DNA of 64,000 bases from Microstegium vimineum (GCA_022036555.1 CM039130.1:3606897-3670896), one strand, 5' to 3'; positions 46,231-57,199 are shown, numbered from the stretch's first letter. Notes: generated by a model not told the origin, from the sequence alone. Numbers and translations are program-made.

Positions 46231-47362
46231 ATGGCGATTAACTTTGACGTCCCTGCGGTAACTCTCCTCCGTATCTTGTAATCTTTTTCTTCTTGTCGCA
46301 CCGGTCCGTAATTTCTCCTCCTCTTTGATTTTCTAAACCTAGGAAATGCGCAACAAGATAGTGATCCCCCTCGATCAATCACATTTCCATTGTCTGGGTC
46401 CGATGGGGAATACCGACCCTACTGTACTTATCAATGCTGAAACCAACCGCGTTCCCTTCAGATCTGAATGCTTCGGCCTAGGGTTATGGAAAGATGCATT
46501 CCGCTCATGGCCCAAACCTACCAAAGGATGGAAAAACTGGTATCTTAGAATGTCCAAGACACAACAATCTCTCTGGTCAGCACGTAACCTGGATCAATGC
46601 ATTAGACTTTCTAGTGCCGATATGGCAAAGAATGAGAATATGATGATGGCTACTTCTTATTTCTGGTCCGATACAATGAATGCCTTTTCATTCAGACACG
46701 AACCAGCTACTCCCACTCTTGCCGATGTGCATATGCTTACCGTCCTCAACGTCTCTTCTGTCGATCCCTCCAACCTTTTCGACAGGAAAGCTGAATATAA
46801 GGTGAGCACACGCAATATCGGCGGTTGGACTGGATACATTCGAGAGAACCAGAAGACTGGATCGGTAGGTCAGAGGGAGCACGCCATCTTTTTGAACATG
46901 TGGTTAGAAAAGTTTATCTTTTGTGGCAGAACAGTTGGACCCACCACTACATACCTCTTGGCAGTAGAACTCTTGGTCAGCGGAGGATTTCCCCTTGGCC
47001 GATACCTCCTTAGTTCAGTATATCATCTCCTGCACCAAGTATCCAGGAAGCTACTGCTAGACGAGCCCATCGGCAACCTTGGGGGTCCTTGGTGGTTTAT
47101 AAACATGTGGTTAAATGCACACATGTACAAGGTCCTCCGATTTGACTTGTTCAATCAACAATTTCCAAGGGATATATCAGAAGACTATGAATTTGATGAT
47201 GACGAATCGGCAACTCGTCCCCCACTCAATTCACTCAATTTTGGGGAGGCTATTATAGTGCTACCAGGAACCCATGCCAATGCAGATCAATTTGGCAGGT
47301 TATTTCAAAGGCTTTACAAAACTGTCATGTCATCAAAACTATTTATAGGACAACCTATTTAA
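46231..47362 (+). pseudogene. Plant mobile domain (PMD, aminotransferase-like) gene of C1, 3'-truncated
   Basis: Exon 1 (46231-46257) encodes MAINFDVPA and ends at a GT donor; exon 2 opens at 46343 after CTAG. It carries PMD (PF10536-type) landmarks: WYLRMSKTQQSLW, FWSDTMNAFSFRHEPATPTL, ADVHMLTVL, GPWWFINMWLNAHM and an acidic stretch, then GEAIIVLPGTHAN. Homology to C2 ends at about 47316; the last 15 codons to the stop at 47362 come from unrelated sequence. Within exon 2 the frame is open, unlike C2. PMD proteins include the Arabidopsis nuclear factors MAIN and MAIL1; the domain is also widespread in plant transposons. The function in this element is unknown. Confidence 0.8.
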
Positions 47363-47414
47363 TGCAAATAAAACCCATATGAAACTTCCATTGATAGAGG
47401 CTAAGAGCAGGTTT
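47317..47414. other. Junction sequence after C1
   Basis: Short AT-rich stretch between the end of C1 homology and the inverted-repeat element. No feature could be assigned. Confidence 0.3.
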
Positions 47415-47910
47415 CTGAGAGCAGGTAGGAAGTATTTGTGAGCCCCTAAAATGGGCACAATAATTTGTGGGTCGTAACGACTAGCACAAATTAATAATGG
47501 TGGGTCTCTAAAATTTACTCCGTGAATAAAATTTTACCTCCTTTCAGTCGTGTAAATTATAGAAGTACAGAATTGTGGAAAAAAGATCTTGTCCACGTAC
47601 CGGTACCGCTATTTTTTTTCTCTCCCGTGCAGGTACCTGGGTTTAGATTGACAGCTAATTGACCAATAAAGTAGCTGTTTATATCTGATTTTTACCGTCG
47701 AAGTAAATGACCATATTTTAAAGATATAACAATTAAGGACATATACACACATTTTCACAAAAAAAAGGACATATGCACACATCACGTACATACGCACATA
47801 GGCATGCATGCATGCACTATCAAGGCAACGCTATAATCAGACTTTGGAGAGACTTAGATCTCTAGTGCACGGGACACGTGCAATAATATATACTTCCTAC
47901 CTGCTCTCAG
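47415..47910. mobile_element. Putative TIR element (MITE-like)
   Basis: A 20-bp perfect inverted repeat, CTGAGAGCAGGTAGGAAGTA, at 47415-47434 and 47891-47910 bounds about 500 bp of non-coding sequence. A second partial AGAGCAGGTTT lies just outside at 47404. No clear target duplication was seen, so the superfamily is undecided. Confidence 0.55.
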
Positions 47911-48658
47911 GAATAAGGGCTCGTTTAGATGGTTATCAATAAAATCTAGAGTCCAAATCTTTCTCTCAGACTTATACCATTTGTCATTAATCTTAGAATT
48001 TCTTGTCTTTCTATTCTTTTATTTCTTCCATATTCCTTTTAATATGGGGCAGCGAGCTTCATCTGTCACTCGCCCTCATCAGCTCATCTTCTCGTTTTTC
48101 TCTGACTATATATCTCTCCGGTGACCTTACTTTTGCAAACATTATATTTGCCCCAAAAATCCCATCACTTGGCTGTTTTCCTCATCTTCTAGCTGAAATA
48201 AAACTGTTAGATTCCTCTACCATCTACTAATTCTCATCCATCCCCAATTCTTCCTCACCTCCATTGCCTATCACAAATGCATAATGTACTCGTTAATTGC
48301 TCCTCCCCCAGGATCAGTTTTAATCTTCCATGTGGATACAAGATCATTGATGGCTAAGTGTGGTTTTGGTGATCCCTATCTGCGGTTACATATGCATGAT
48401 TGTTTTTGACGTGGTCGCGTGGGTAATGGGAAGTATGATTAACCTTCTTGTGATGCGCGCTTTGCTTCCGAGTTCTTCAGCTTCGCCTTGCTTCTCCCTT
48501 ATCGTCCAGCGTCTATCCTTCTTCCTCCTTCACTTCCCTCTCCTTTAGGCTTATCCGTTTGGGTGCGAGCCACAAGGCTTTTGTTGTGCTCACTGTGGAT
48601 GATGTACTTATGAATCTTTTGGCGAAGTGAAATGTTTAGTGATATGCTTTCAAGTCAG
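47911..48658. other. Non-coding stretch
   Basis: Starts with GGGCTCGTTTAGATGG near 47917, which resembles a terminal sequence of some grass hAT or Tourist MITEs, but no matching right end was found. Short open frames here (48003-48230, 48360-48548) have no recognisable domain. I see no gene. Confidence 0.3.
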
Positions 48659-48705
48659 GCATATATATATGCATATATATATATATATGTGCGCGCGCAC
48701 GCGTG
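48659..48705. repeat. Alternating purine-pyrimidine tract
   Basis: 47 nt of strict alternation: an AT-rich (TA)n part passing into GTGCGCGCGCACGCGTG. This is a simple-sequence tract able in principle to adopt left-handed DNA. Confidence 0.85.
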
Positions 48706-48718
48706 GGGTTGTCATATA

Positions 48719-48838
48719 CTCCATTTGATTTTTAATTGATGGCGTTTTGACAACCCTTTTAGTTCACTTTTAAGCTAAGAAAGTTCTCCTAATGTTATCA
48801 ATATAATTAGAAACCTATATAATTAAAAACTGTTGGGA
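48719..48838. mobile_element. Decayed Stowaway-like MITE 1
   Basis: Begins CTCCATTTGATTTTTAATTG, like the CTCC(C/A)TC start of Stowaway elements, and ends in a GGGAG complement near 48834. The ends are diverged. Confidence 0.4.
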
Positions 48839-48850
48839 GTGTACAATATA

Positions 48851-49050
48851 CTCCATCTGATTAGAAATAGTAGATGCACTTCATTTCGTTAGTACAAACA
48901 TTTGACCTAACATTTCTCCATTGATACATTATTTTTTGACACAAATTATAGTCACAACTAAGTATTTTTTATGTATTAATAGAGTAACTATTGGTCAAAA
49001 GCTTGTTTTAATGAAACAAAATGCACCAACTATTTCTAAACGGAGGGAGG
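48851..49050. mobile_element. Stowaway-like MITE 2
   Basis: The left end CTCCATCTGATTAGAAATAG and right end TATTTCTAAACGGAGGGAG are inverted copies of the grass Stowaway terminus. Inner flanks also pair (GATGCACTTC and AAATGCACC). The TA on the left is at 48849-48850. Confidence 0.7.
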
Positions 49051-49119
49051 ATTGCACCGTAAGAATAAAGCAAAGGATTGATGACATCTGCGATGGCGTA
49101 GAAAAAGCTAGTTATTGAC

Positions 49120-49830
49120 ATTGATAAAAGTCATCAATGATGAGTATTTCTGTCATCCGGGCGCGTCACTAATGATTAGTCATTAGTGATGGGTAAACAC
49201 TCATCACTCATAAAGTCATTGGTCTAATGAATATAGATCAAGAAAATAAATACAAATTTTCCAAAAAAAAACTTTAGGCTCTTTTGTCACACAAGACTCA
49301 TTTTATCCAATAAGATGCCATACCTATGCTTCGAATCGGCGACTTCCATTCCCACTCCCACATGCACCGAGCTAGCCATCTCACCCAAGCCTGGCGTACC
49401 CAAACTTTAAAATAAATATTTGAATTAGATGACTTTGAGTAAAAAGAAATTTACAACTACATAGTTGTAGATTCATTGAGATTTACAGTCATCATATAAA
49501 GTTCATGACCAACAGAATTTATATCAAAAGATGGCAAAAATCCAAAAATATGGTGCAAAAGTTATTAGTGACACGTCTCGATTTGACCAGTCACTAATTA
49601 CTATGGCATTAGTGACGGCGGATATCTAGTTACTAATGACTTAAAGAATTAGTGATGGATCAAGATTTTACATGTCAATAATGTTAATAGTGATGGTTTT
49701 ATTGAGAATTGTCACTACCTACTCATTGGTCATGACCCTCTACCGGCCTATGGCAACATTAGTGACGGCCATGTTGTGACCCAATGTATCATTAGTGACA
49801 CATCACTTTAAGACATCACTGCCATGTGTA
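49120..49830. repeat. TTAGTGACGG-type repeat region, probable non-autonomous DNA transposon
   Basis: CATTAGTGAYGG words on both strands occur near 49165, 49560-49650, 49680 and 49760-49800, with a perfect palindrome TCACTAATGA-ttag-TCATTAGTGA at 49167-49190. This resembles the subterminal repeats of CACTA-like elements. No coding sequence. Confidence 0.5.
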
Positions 49831-50319
49831 GCTATTAATATACATATCTACGTTGCAATGTAGTTTGCTCCATTTTTGACAATTTCATTTATTTCTACAT
49901 TCATTCTTTTATGTATAAATTCATGTGGGCTTTGTTATATATTATTTGATTGGTAAATGGTCTATTTCATAATATGAAAAAGTTGTTCAATGTTGATGCA
50001 TGTGTGCTAGCTACTATTATAATTATATCTTCAAGCCAAGACTACCACTATGTGTTAAGCAACATTTATCTATTTTTATGTGAATATCAGTTCTATTTTT
50101 GTATTAATTTTCTCCATGTGTTCATTAGCCCCATGACAGGTTTCCTCTAATAGAAAATCCATAATTCTATCTAAGTGCTAATTTGTAATGCTGCGTGCTC
50201 TCTATACTTTTTCCTAAAAATCTTTTGCATCTTTTGGTTATATTTGTCAAATGACTCCCTCAAATTCTGCAGCAACGCACGGGGAACCACTTAGTTTAAA
50301 TTAGTTTATAGACCAGATC
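49831..50319. other. Non-coding stretch
   Basis: AT-rich with no ORF of note. The word GCAACGCACGGGGAACCACT near 50272 resembles sequences found at ends of some grass transposons, but no partner end was identified. Confidence 0.3.
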
Positions 50320-50760
50320 GACTTGGAGAGGAGCTAGTGAGCACGAGCCACAGCTGGCTTTCTGTCGATGGGCTTGATGCTCCATCATTTGCTTGGGGGC
50401 GGCAGATGGAATCGATCCTCGCTACCATATCCGTATGGCATCGCCTTTTGTTGATGGAATTGATTCAAAACGAAAATGCTTGCTCTGAGTGTGTGTCACT
50501 AGTCTTCCCTGCTTATGGAATTGATTCAACGGATCAGAAATGCTTGCTGCCGAGTGCGTCTCTTTCTTGATCTTGGAATTGACTTGGAGAGGAGCCAGTG
50601 AGCAAGAGCCCGAGGCCCGAATCTAGCATTGAATCGATGGGTTCGATGCTCCATTATTTGCTTGGGTTGTGCACATGGCAGATGGAATGGATTCTAACGG
50701 CCACATCACACCGGATAACTGTATGCGAAGTTTATTAGTACTACGAAAAGCCTAGGAAGA
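50320..50760. repeat. Diverged direct duplication
   Basis: Two blocks start at 50321 and 50583, each with TTGGAGAGGAGCYAGTGAGC, then TCGATGGG and GATGCTCCATYATTTGCTTGGG. A GGAATTGATTCAA word also repeats nearby. No gene is seen. Confidence 0.6.
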
Positions 50761-51120
50761 CAGTTTTCACTTGAGCGCACGGCCACGATGCACCTGGCAT
50801 CCAACCAATATAATCCCATGCACTAGTTGAACACTTGAACTGTTCGTTCTGTTAGTTTGCTCTTACCCTTGACTTGATTCGACAAACCGCAAAAGAACAG
50901 GCCATTCCCTAGGCTTGTACGGTCTGTGAGACCCTACAGGGCCCAAAATTTAGGGGGCCCACCAACTTGAGGCGAATCTTGTGCTTTGGGCAAGAGAAAG
51001 CTGACAGGTCTCACGTGAAAGTAATGTTTCGTAGGAATTTCTTCGTGTGTATAGCAAGATTCAATCACATTTCTTTATGCTTATGGAATTGATTCAAAGA
51101 AAGTGTTTGATCTGTTGTGG
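50761..51120. other. Non-coding stretch
   Basis: Contains a short GGGCCCAAAATTTAGGGGGCCC palindromic region near 50940 and nothing else recognisable. Confidence 0.3.
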
Positions 51121-51295
51121 CTCCCAGCAGTGAACACGTCCTGTACCTTGTTTCTTGCCATTTCTCTTTGTTCGATTAGCTAGGGGCTTGGCCTATCGAC
51201 GCTGGTCTCTCGCCAGCTAACTATTCTTCTGTAACTTTTGGCTATAAATCCTCTTAATAAAAAACGGGTTAATCACCCGATCGAGAAAAAAGTGA
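51121..51295 (+). mobile_element. Probable LINE 3' end
   Basis: The sequence CTGTAACTTTTGGCTATAAA, TCTTAATAAAAAACGGG and ATCGAGAAAAAA follows the layout of grass L1 3' ends: a stop-rich tail, an AATAAA-like signal and a short A run. No ORF2 remains. Confidence 0.4.
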
Positions 51296-51496
51296 ACACG
51301 TCCTGCCTTTTGCTTCTGAAAATTTATCCAAGGAAAATGTTTGCTCTAACTCCGTGATCACAGCGCGGACACGTCCCACCTACAAATGTGTACCTGAACA
51401 CATTGCTAAACAATATTTTATTAAGACTCTTCCTTGTACTGTACAGCCAGTCCGTAAGTAAAGGACCGAATAAAGCAACCACAGGTGGGGTGAATA

Positions 51497-52080
51497 CACT
51501 ATCGGACTCAGGGTCTTGGCAAAGGACACTTGTCAGAGAAGTTATCGGCAAAGGCCGTTTTGCCGAGTGTCTTTTGTCGGACACTCAGCAAAGCCTTTGT
51601 CGAGTGTCAACAGAACATTCGGCAAAGAAAAGTACATGTCACGACGCTAACGCGGTGACGGAGGCTTTACCGAGTGCCATGATCAAGACACTTTTTGCTG
51701 AGTGTCGTTGACTGAGACACTCAGCAAAGAACAAGCCTTTGCCGAGTGTTTTAATCGTGGCACTCGGCAAAGGTGTGCTCTTTGCCGAGTGTCGTGCATG
51801 GGACACTCGACAAAGGCTTGTTCTTTGCCGAGTGTCGTGCATGTGACACTCGGAAAATCAAGTTCTCAGGTGCCCAGATTAAGGTCACTTTGCCGAGTGC
51901 AGAGTGTCGTGCATGGGACACTCGACAAAGGCTTGTTCTTTGCCGAGTGTCGTGCATGTGACACTCGGCAAATCAAGTTCTCAGGTGCCTAGATTAAGGT
52001 CACTTTGCTGAGTGCAATGACCATAACACTCGATTGTCGAGTGCAACACTCGGCAAAGTGACCAAAAACAGTCTTTTCTA
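51497..52080 (-). repeat. CACTA D terminus and subterminal repeats
   Basis: At least a dozen copies of TTTGCCGAGTGTC or its inverse lie here, many in facing pairs (CACTCGGCAAAG). Includes a 115-bp tandem duplication at 51787-52016. Confidence 0.9.
51787..52016. repeat. 115-bp tandem duplication in CACTA D
   Basis: Copy 1 is 51787-51901 and copy 2 is 51902-52016. Both begin GAGTGTCGTGCATGGGACAC and contain AAATCAAGTTCTCAGGTGCC; only a few bases differ. Confidence 0.85.
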
Positions 52081-52320
52081 TTTATTTTTTACATTCCATC
52101 TAAACAAACATTACACATATATCATATATATTACAAACATCTCATATATATCACAAACACCAAATATATCACAATATATACCACAAACACCATATCACAA
52201 TATATATCACATCTCACAAGTACAAGTGTATCATAGTTGTCCATCACAACCACTAGTCCATCACAAATACAAGTGCATCACAGTTTTTCAAAATAAACCA
52301 CAAGTGCATCACAACCAAGC
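52081..52320. repeat. ATATATCACAAACAC-type short repeats
   Basis: Degenerate repeats of CACAATATATCACAAACACC and CATCACAA. They lie between the terminus and the last exon of D. No coding. Confidence 0.6.
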
Positions 52321-52329
52321 ATAAGTAAA

Positions 52330-52893
52330 TCACGGCGAAGGTGGGGGTGACGAGGCCCAAGATACGATCCCGGCGACTCTCCGAGGTGACGAGGCCCATC
52401 ATTCGATACCGCCGATTGATTCTGCACAAAGGAGAAGGGATTGCATGTGTGATACAACTTAAATATATACCATATGACTAAAACATTCATACTCCGCTAG
52501 GTTCCAAGTAGTGTTGTGGTTTGACCCTAAGCATGAATATACAAACTAAAACATTCATATTCACAAGAGTAGACAAATAAGGAGGTGGACGTGGATCGAA
52601 TAGCCTAGGTGGTGAAGGTAGACCCTGAGCGGCGCCAAGACTTTGCATGTACTGAAACATCGCCGCCATCCTCTGCTGCTCGACCTCCCACTCAGTCACC
52701 ATCCTCTGCCGCTCGTCCTTTATCCTCGCCTTCATCTCCTCCCGTCGCCTCCTCTCATCTTGTAGCTGGGCCTATAATATTTCATATCAATGTTACAATA
52801 ATGCGAAGCTAAGGTGTGTAAAAATCAATGAACGACGAATAAAACAGGAATAACCTGAAGTCCCTCCATTCGGTGGTGTGCAGTGTCTGGTCG
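52330..52893 (-). pseudogene. CACTA D second gene, last exons
   Basis: The exon from 52771 to about 52565 reads REEMKARIKDERQRMVTEWE, FQYMQSLGAAQGLPSPPRLF, the Gln/Met-rich C-terminal tail of CACTA Transposase_24-type proteins. A further exon piece lies near 52425-52330. Upstream, 52893-52855 encodes RPDTAHHRMEGLQ before a GT donor and is cut by the C2 LTR. The exons before it are missing (see the 61.9-kb junction). Confidence 0.7.
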
Positions 52894-53668
52894 TGTTGAC
52901 ACAAAAAGCGTCAGATCTGCGAACACCTCGGGCTTATACCCGAATTCGATATCCAAGGTGTGCCAGTCAATTTGACCAGTTAATCAACAAGGACGATAAC
53001 TAGAACAACGTTGAACGAGACGACAACGATACGCCTGGACGTCAAAGCTCAGATTGCTCAGAACGCGGAACTCGCAAGGTTGACGGAGGTCTTGTAGATG
53101 CAGCCCGTCGAAACTTGTAAGAACTCGTAGATAAGCTAGAATTAATGCGATGAAAGTAGAATTGCTGAAAAAGTAGATAAAAATAATAGATTTGTTTGAT
53201 TGATTGTCTCTCTTCTTTATGCAAGCCCTAGGGACATATTTATACTCCGGTAGGAGGAGTTGTACACAGACACGACTCATACCTAAACAAAACTCCTATT
53301 TTTAAGGAAATAAACGACTCAAACTATAAAAAAAACAAATACTAGTATATAATCACCAGTTTCCATATCCGTCTCCCCTACGATGACACCTTCAATCGGA
53401 AGATTCCTTCAATCCGTAACTTCCTTCTATTGCCATCGGCAACCTTCTGCTGATGTCACCATATCCCCCTGCATCTATTGGCAACTCTCCCAATCGGGAA
53501 TATCCTTTTGCTTCTATCGGCAACATTCCCAATCGGCATTCCTTCAATCACCTGCTTCTATCGGCAATGCGATCAGCAGTATCTCGACGCCGATAAGGAA
53601 CAACAACCATCCCTTTATTGATCAGCGCATTTGGTTTATATTGACACATACCAAAAACGGTGTCAACA
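52894..53668 (-). repeat. C2 left LTR (3' LTR)
   Basis: TGTTGACACAAAAAGCG to GGTGTCAACA, 775 bp, alike to the C1 LTR. The five bases before it, GGTCG, would be the target site but cannot be matched on the right. Confidence 0.9.
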
Positions 53669-53913
53669 CATGCCCCCCAATTTCGGAGTATAAAAATCTT
53701 ATGCGCCAAAATTTCTCTTCTGTAATCTTTTCCCTCCAAAATGTCCATGCCGTCATTTTGATTATTGCGCGCCATCATTGCAAATTATCAACAACTCCCG
53801 CGACTGTAGCGCCAACAGTTGCAATTCCTCGATCACCGCACAAATTTATCACGATATCCTTCCACATCTCTGCTTAGTAAAAAGGAAAATTCGAAAACGC
53901 CCTTTTACCTAGG

Positions 53914-53922
53914 CCTATAAAG
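53914..53922 (+). promoter_or_regulatory. Candidate TATA box of C2 plant mobile domain gene
   Basis: CTATAAAGA lies about 153 bp before the ATG at 54069, the same distance as in C1. Confidence 0.5.
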
Positions 53923-54068
53923 ACCACTGTCCGCTCTCCTTTTCACCCTGAGTTCACATCTTCATCTCCATCCCACCGGCATTTCCGAAGAACACTCCGG
54001 CAATCACCCCACCGGCGGCTTCTTCTCCCATCAGGAAGAGCAATTCTTGCAAGAACTCTCTCACCTCG

Positions 54069-57000
54069 ATGGCAATCAATTTCAACGTTACTGCGGTAAA
54101 TTTCCTCTCCTCTTGCTTCATTCCTTGCGATTTCCTTTTTCGCACCATTTCATGATTTCTTCTTCTTTTCCTTTCTACTCTCTGAATCTAGGAACTGCGC
54201 AACAGAATAGTAATCCCTATCGACCAAGCACACCTTTATTGTTTGGGTCCAATGGGGAATGCCGATCCAATCGAGCTTATCAATGCGGAAACCAATTGTA
54301 TCCCCTTTAGATCTGAATGTTTCAATCTAGGGTTATGGACAGACACCTTCCGCTCATGGCCCAAACCCACCAAAGGGTGGAAAAAACTGGTACCTCAGGA
54401 TGGCTAGGTCACAACAGGTCCATTGGTCAGAACGCAATATAGATCAATGCATCAGATTGTCACTTGCCGATATGGCCAAGAATGAAAACATGATGATTGC
54501 TGCTTCTTATTTCTGGTCTGATACAATGAACGTGTTTCTATTCAGACACGGACCAGCCACTCCCACACTTGCCGATGTGCACATGCTTACCGGCCTCGAC
54601 GTCTCCTCTGCCAATCCTGCTACCCTTTTCCGCAGACAGTCTGAACGTCGGGTGAGCACACGTAATATCGGCGGTTGGACTGGATATATCCTAGAATATC
54701 AGAAGACCGGATCGGTAGGCCAGAGGGAACATGCCACCTTCCTAAATATGTGGTTGAAAAAGTTTATTTTCTGTGGCAGGACAGTTGGACCTACCAACAT
54801 GTATCTTCCTGAAGCAGAATTCTTGGTCGACGGAGGATTTCCCCTTGGTCGATACCTTCTTAGTTCAGTCTATCAACTCCTGCACCAGGTATCCAGAAAA
54901 CTATTGCTAGGCGAGCCCATCGGCAACCTCGGCGGTCCTTGGTGGTTCATCAACTTATGGCTAAACGCCCACATGCATAAATGTCTTCAATTTGATTTGT
55001 TCAGCCAGCAATTCCCAAGAGACTTATCTGAGGACTATGAGCTTGTTGAAGATGAATTGGCAACCCGTTCTCCACTCAATTTTGGAGAAGCCATAATAGT
55101 GCTACCAGGATCCGATGCCAACGAAGGTCAATTCGGCATGTTCTTTCAGAGATTCTACTGTGGAATTCCTGCTGCAGAACGGGTCTGGTGGCCTTATATT
55201 GATGAGGACAATCGATTTCCACTCTCCTTCAACCTTAACGATGGGAATATACCATAGAATGAAAGAATTATGAAGGCTACCCTCACTCCCCGGGCCATTC
55301 CAGTCAACATCTTCGGGACCGGGAAGAACACTTCTCCATCTTATGAATTCTATTATCCATCGGCAGCAGCAAGACAGTTAGTATTTGGTCAATTGTCAAT
55401 CAAACTCAGCTACGCCAATGTGATAAAACCAAGAGAAGTTATCTCCAACGCTATGGACTGGCACAAGATTGTAACTCTCCCTCCTCAGGCCGATGTAACA
55501 AACATTGACTTATCCTCTTGGGCGCCGATATCCTTTATCACTGAATCATACAAATCCTGGTGGCAAGAGTGGAAAGATCAACTATTTGCTGCTCCATCAC
55601 ACTACTATCGGCACCTGATTGACGATGATTATATTGTTCCCGATGATGCGGTAAGTTTATTTTCGATATTATTCTTTTTTTTATCTCTTCAAATGCATCG
55701 GTAACTAATCTTCTGCCAACAGGTTAACGATTTGATCCCCAAAAAGAATAAGAGAGGCAAATATTTCAACCTGCGACTGATGAACCCTACATCGGCAATC
55801 GGCAGCAGAGCCCCTTCATTGGCTACCCTCATGCATCAAAAGGCACCAAGGTTACCCTCAAACCCAAGCCAACACCGACTAGGACTATTGTTACTCCATC
55901 GGCCGCTGCCGCCGTCTTGGCACAAGCTTTTGTCATTTATACTGATTACAAACTCTCATCGGTAATGCTCACTTTATTTTCAACTTGCATCAAATGTCCT
56001 CTGTAGCCAACGGGCTCATCAGCAGCCGTTCCAAATGTACAAGCCTCTTCAACTCAGCCTGCCCATGCCCCCAAGCGCAAGGATCGAAGCGCCAAGGCTC
56101 TTCAAGTGCCACTCCCTGACCAAAACGTTCAAAACCATCAGCCCCAGTCACATCACCGGCTACGTCTTCTCAACCTTCCACCGACACACCTATACCAGAG
56201 CTAGCATCGGCATCCATCCCTAATCAGTCACCAGTTGAAATCCCCGATCAAGAAACAGCACCGCCTCCGTAGGGTTCGGCCGCAACAGCAGAAGCAACAC
56301 CGGCGTCAGCATCAGCACCAGCATCAACTATTCCTCCTATAGAAGCAAGTTCATCGGCAACTATTGTCGATCTTCAAGACGCAACCATGCCAGCTACCCT
56401 TTCAAGCCCGAGGCGAGAAACTGCTCTAAAGCAGGTAAACCAACTATCTATCATAAACCCACAAGATACAAGCTTTCAACTGACAAACTTTAATTCTTTT
56501 CTTTTTCAGGCCCAAGACTCTCCCAACAGCTTATTCTCCTTTGCTATCAACCTACCAGATGATGATGACGAAGAAGAAAGCTTTGTCCAAGCTTCAACTA
56601 TCATATCGGCAGAAGTAAAATCCAAACTCGAAGCACTACTACTTCTACTACAACAAAATACATCCCAACTAGTCCAAGATTCTAGTGCAGTAAGGATAGC
56701 TTTCAGGGAAGTTCAAGACCAACTGCCCGCCGATATTGAAGAACTACTCTTCCTAGCGGCATTCCTCGAGAGTCGGTAGCTACAATACCGAAAGGCCTCA
56801 CGTCGCATAGCCGATAGAGCTGCTCAAGCAAAACTCGAAGAAGAAATACTCAAGTTCAAGCAAACCACGGACGAAAAGCATAAAGACATCAGTCGTCTAG
56901 AAGCCTCCAGCATCGAGCTTGAACAAGAGATCGCCCGTCTATCAGCACAAAAAGAAGAGCTGCTAGCCAAGTTGAAGAAAGTATATGAAGCTTTAAACTC

Positions 57001-57199
57001 AGCCAACCAGAAGAAGATTCAACTTCCTGACGCCACCAAAGCCCTACAACAAGAAAGGGATGCTGACGCTCGCCAAGCACTTCTGCTGAGAAAGAAAATC
57101 AAGCCAATTGAAGGTACTGCCGATGACGATGCCAGGGAGATAGAGGAAGCGGATCAAATTCGCCTTTGCGCGATTTCATCTATTCAATCTTTGTTGTAA
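54069..57199 (+). pseudogene. Antisense plant mobile domain (PMD) gene of C2
   Basis: Exon 1 (54069-54095) encodes MAINFNVTA. Exon 2 (54192 to about 55650) holds the PMD: FWSDTMNVFLFRHGPATPTL, ADVHMLTGLDVSS, NIGGWTGYI, GPWWFINLWLNAHM, GEAIIVLPGSDAN and a further conserved part to DDDYIVPDDAV. Later exons are about 55722-56000 (frame uncertain), 56387-56432 and 56511-57199; the last forms an acidic stretch (DDDDEEESFVQ) and a coiled coil ending ISSIQSLL, stop. Breaks: one extra A in the A-run at 54381-54386 compared with C1 shifts the frame, and stops lie at 55255-55257 and near 56778. PMD is related to MAIN/MAIL1 of Arabidopsis; the function here is unknown. Confidence 0.8.

Larger units (their letters stand above)
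44803..47316 (-). mobile_element. Element C1: truncated LTR element carrying a plant mobile domain gene
   Basis: Left LTR 44803-45823 (TGTTGACAC to GTGTCAACA), then the start of a gene on the plus strand. LTR and gene match C2 at 52894 onwards. The match to C2 stops near 47316, inside the gene, so pol, gag and the right LTR are missing. Orientation is given as that of gag-pol in C2. Confidence 0.85.

Noticed and set aside
47917..47945. GGGCTCGTTTAGATGG as the end of a Tourist or hAT MITE
   Set aside because: No inverted partner or target duplication was found downstream.
50262..50300. Helitron-like 3' end (GCAACGCACGGG)
   Set aside because: No CTRR terminus with a hairpin and no matching 5' TC start could be shown.
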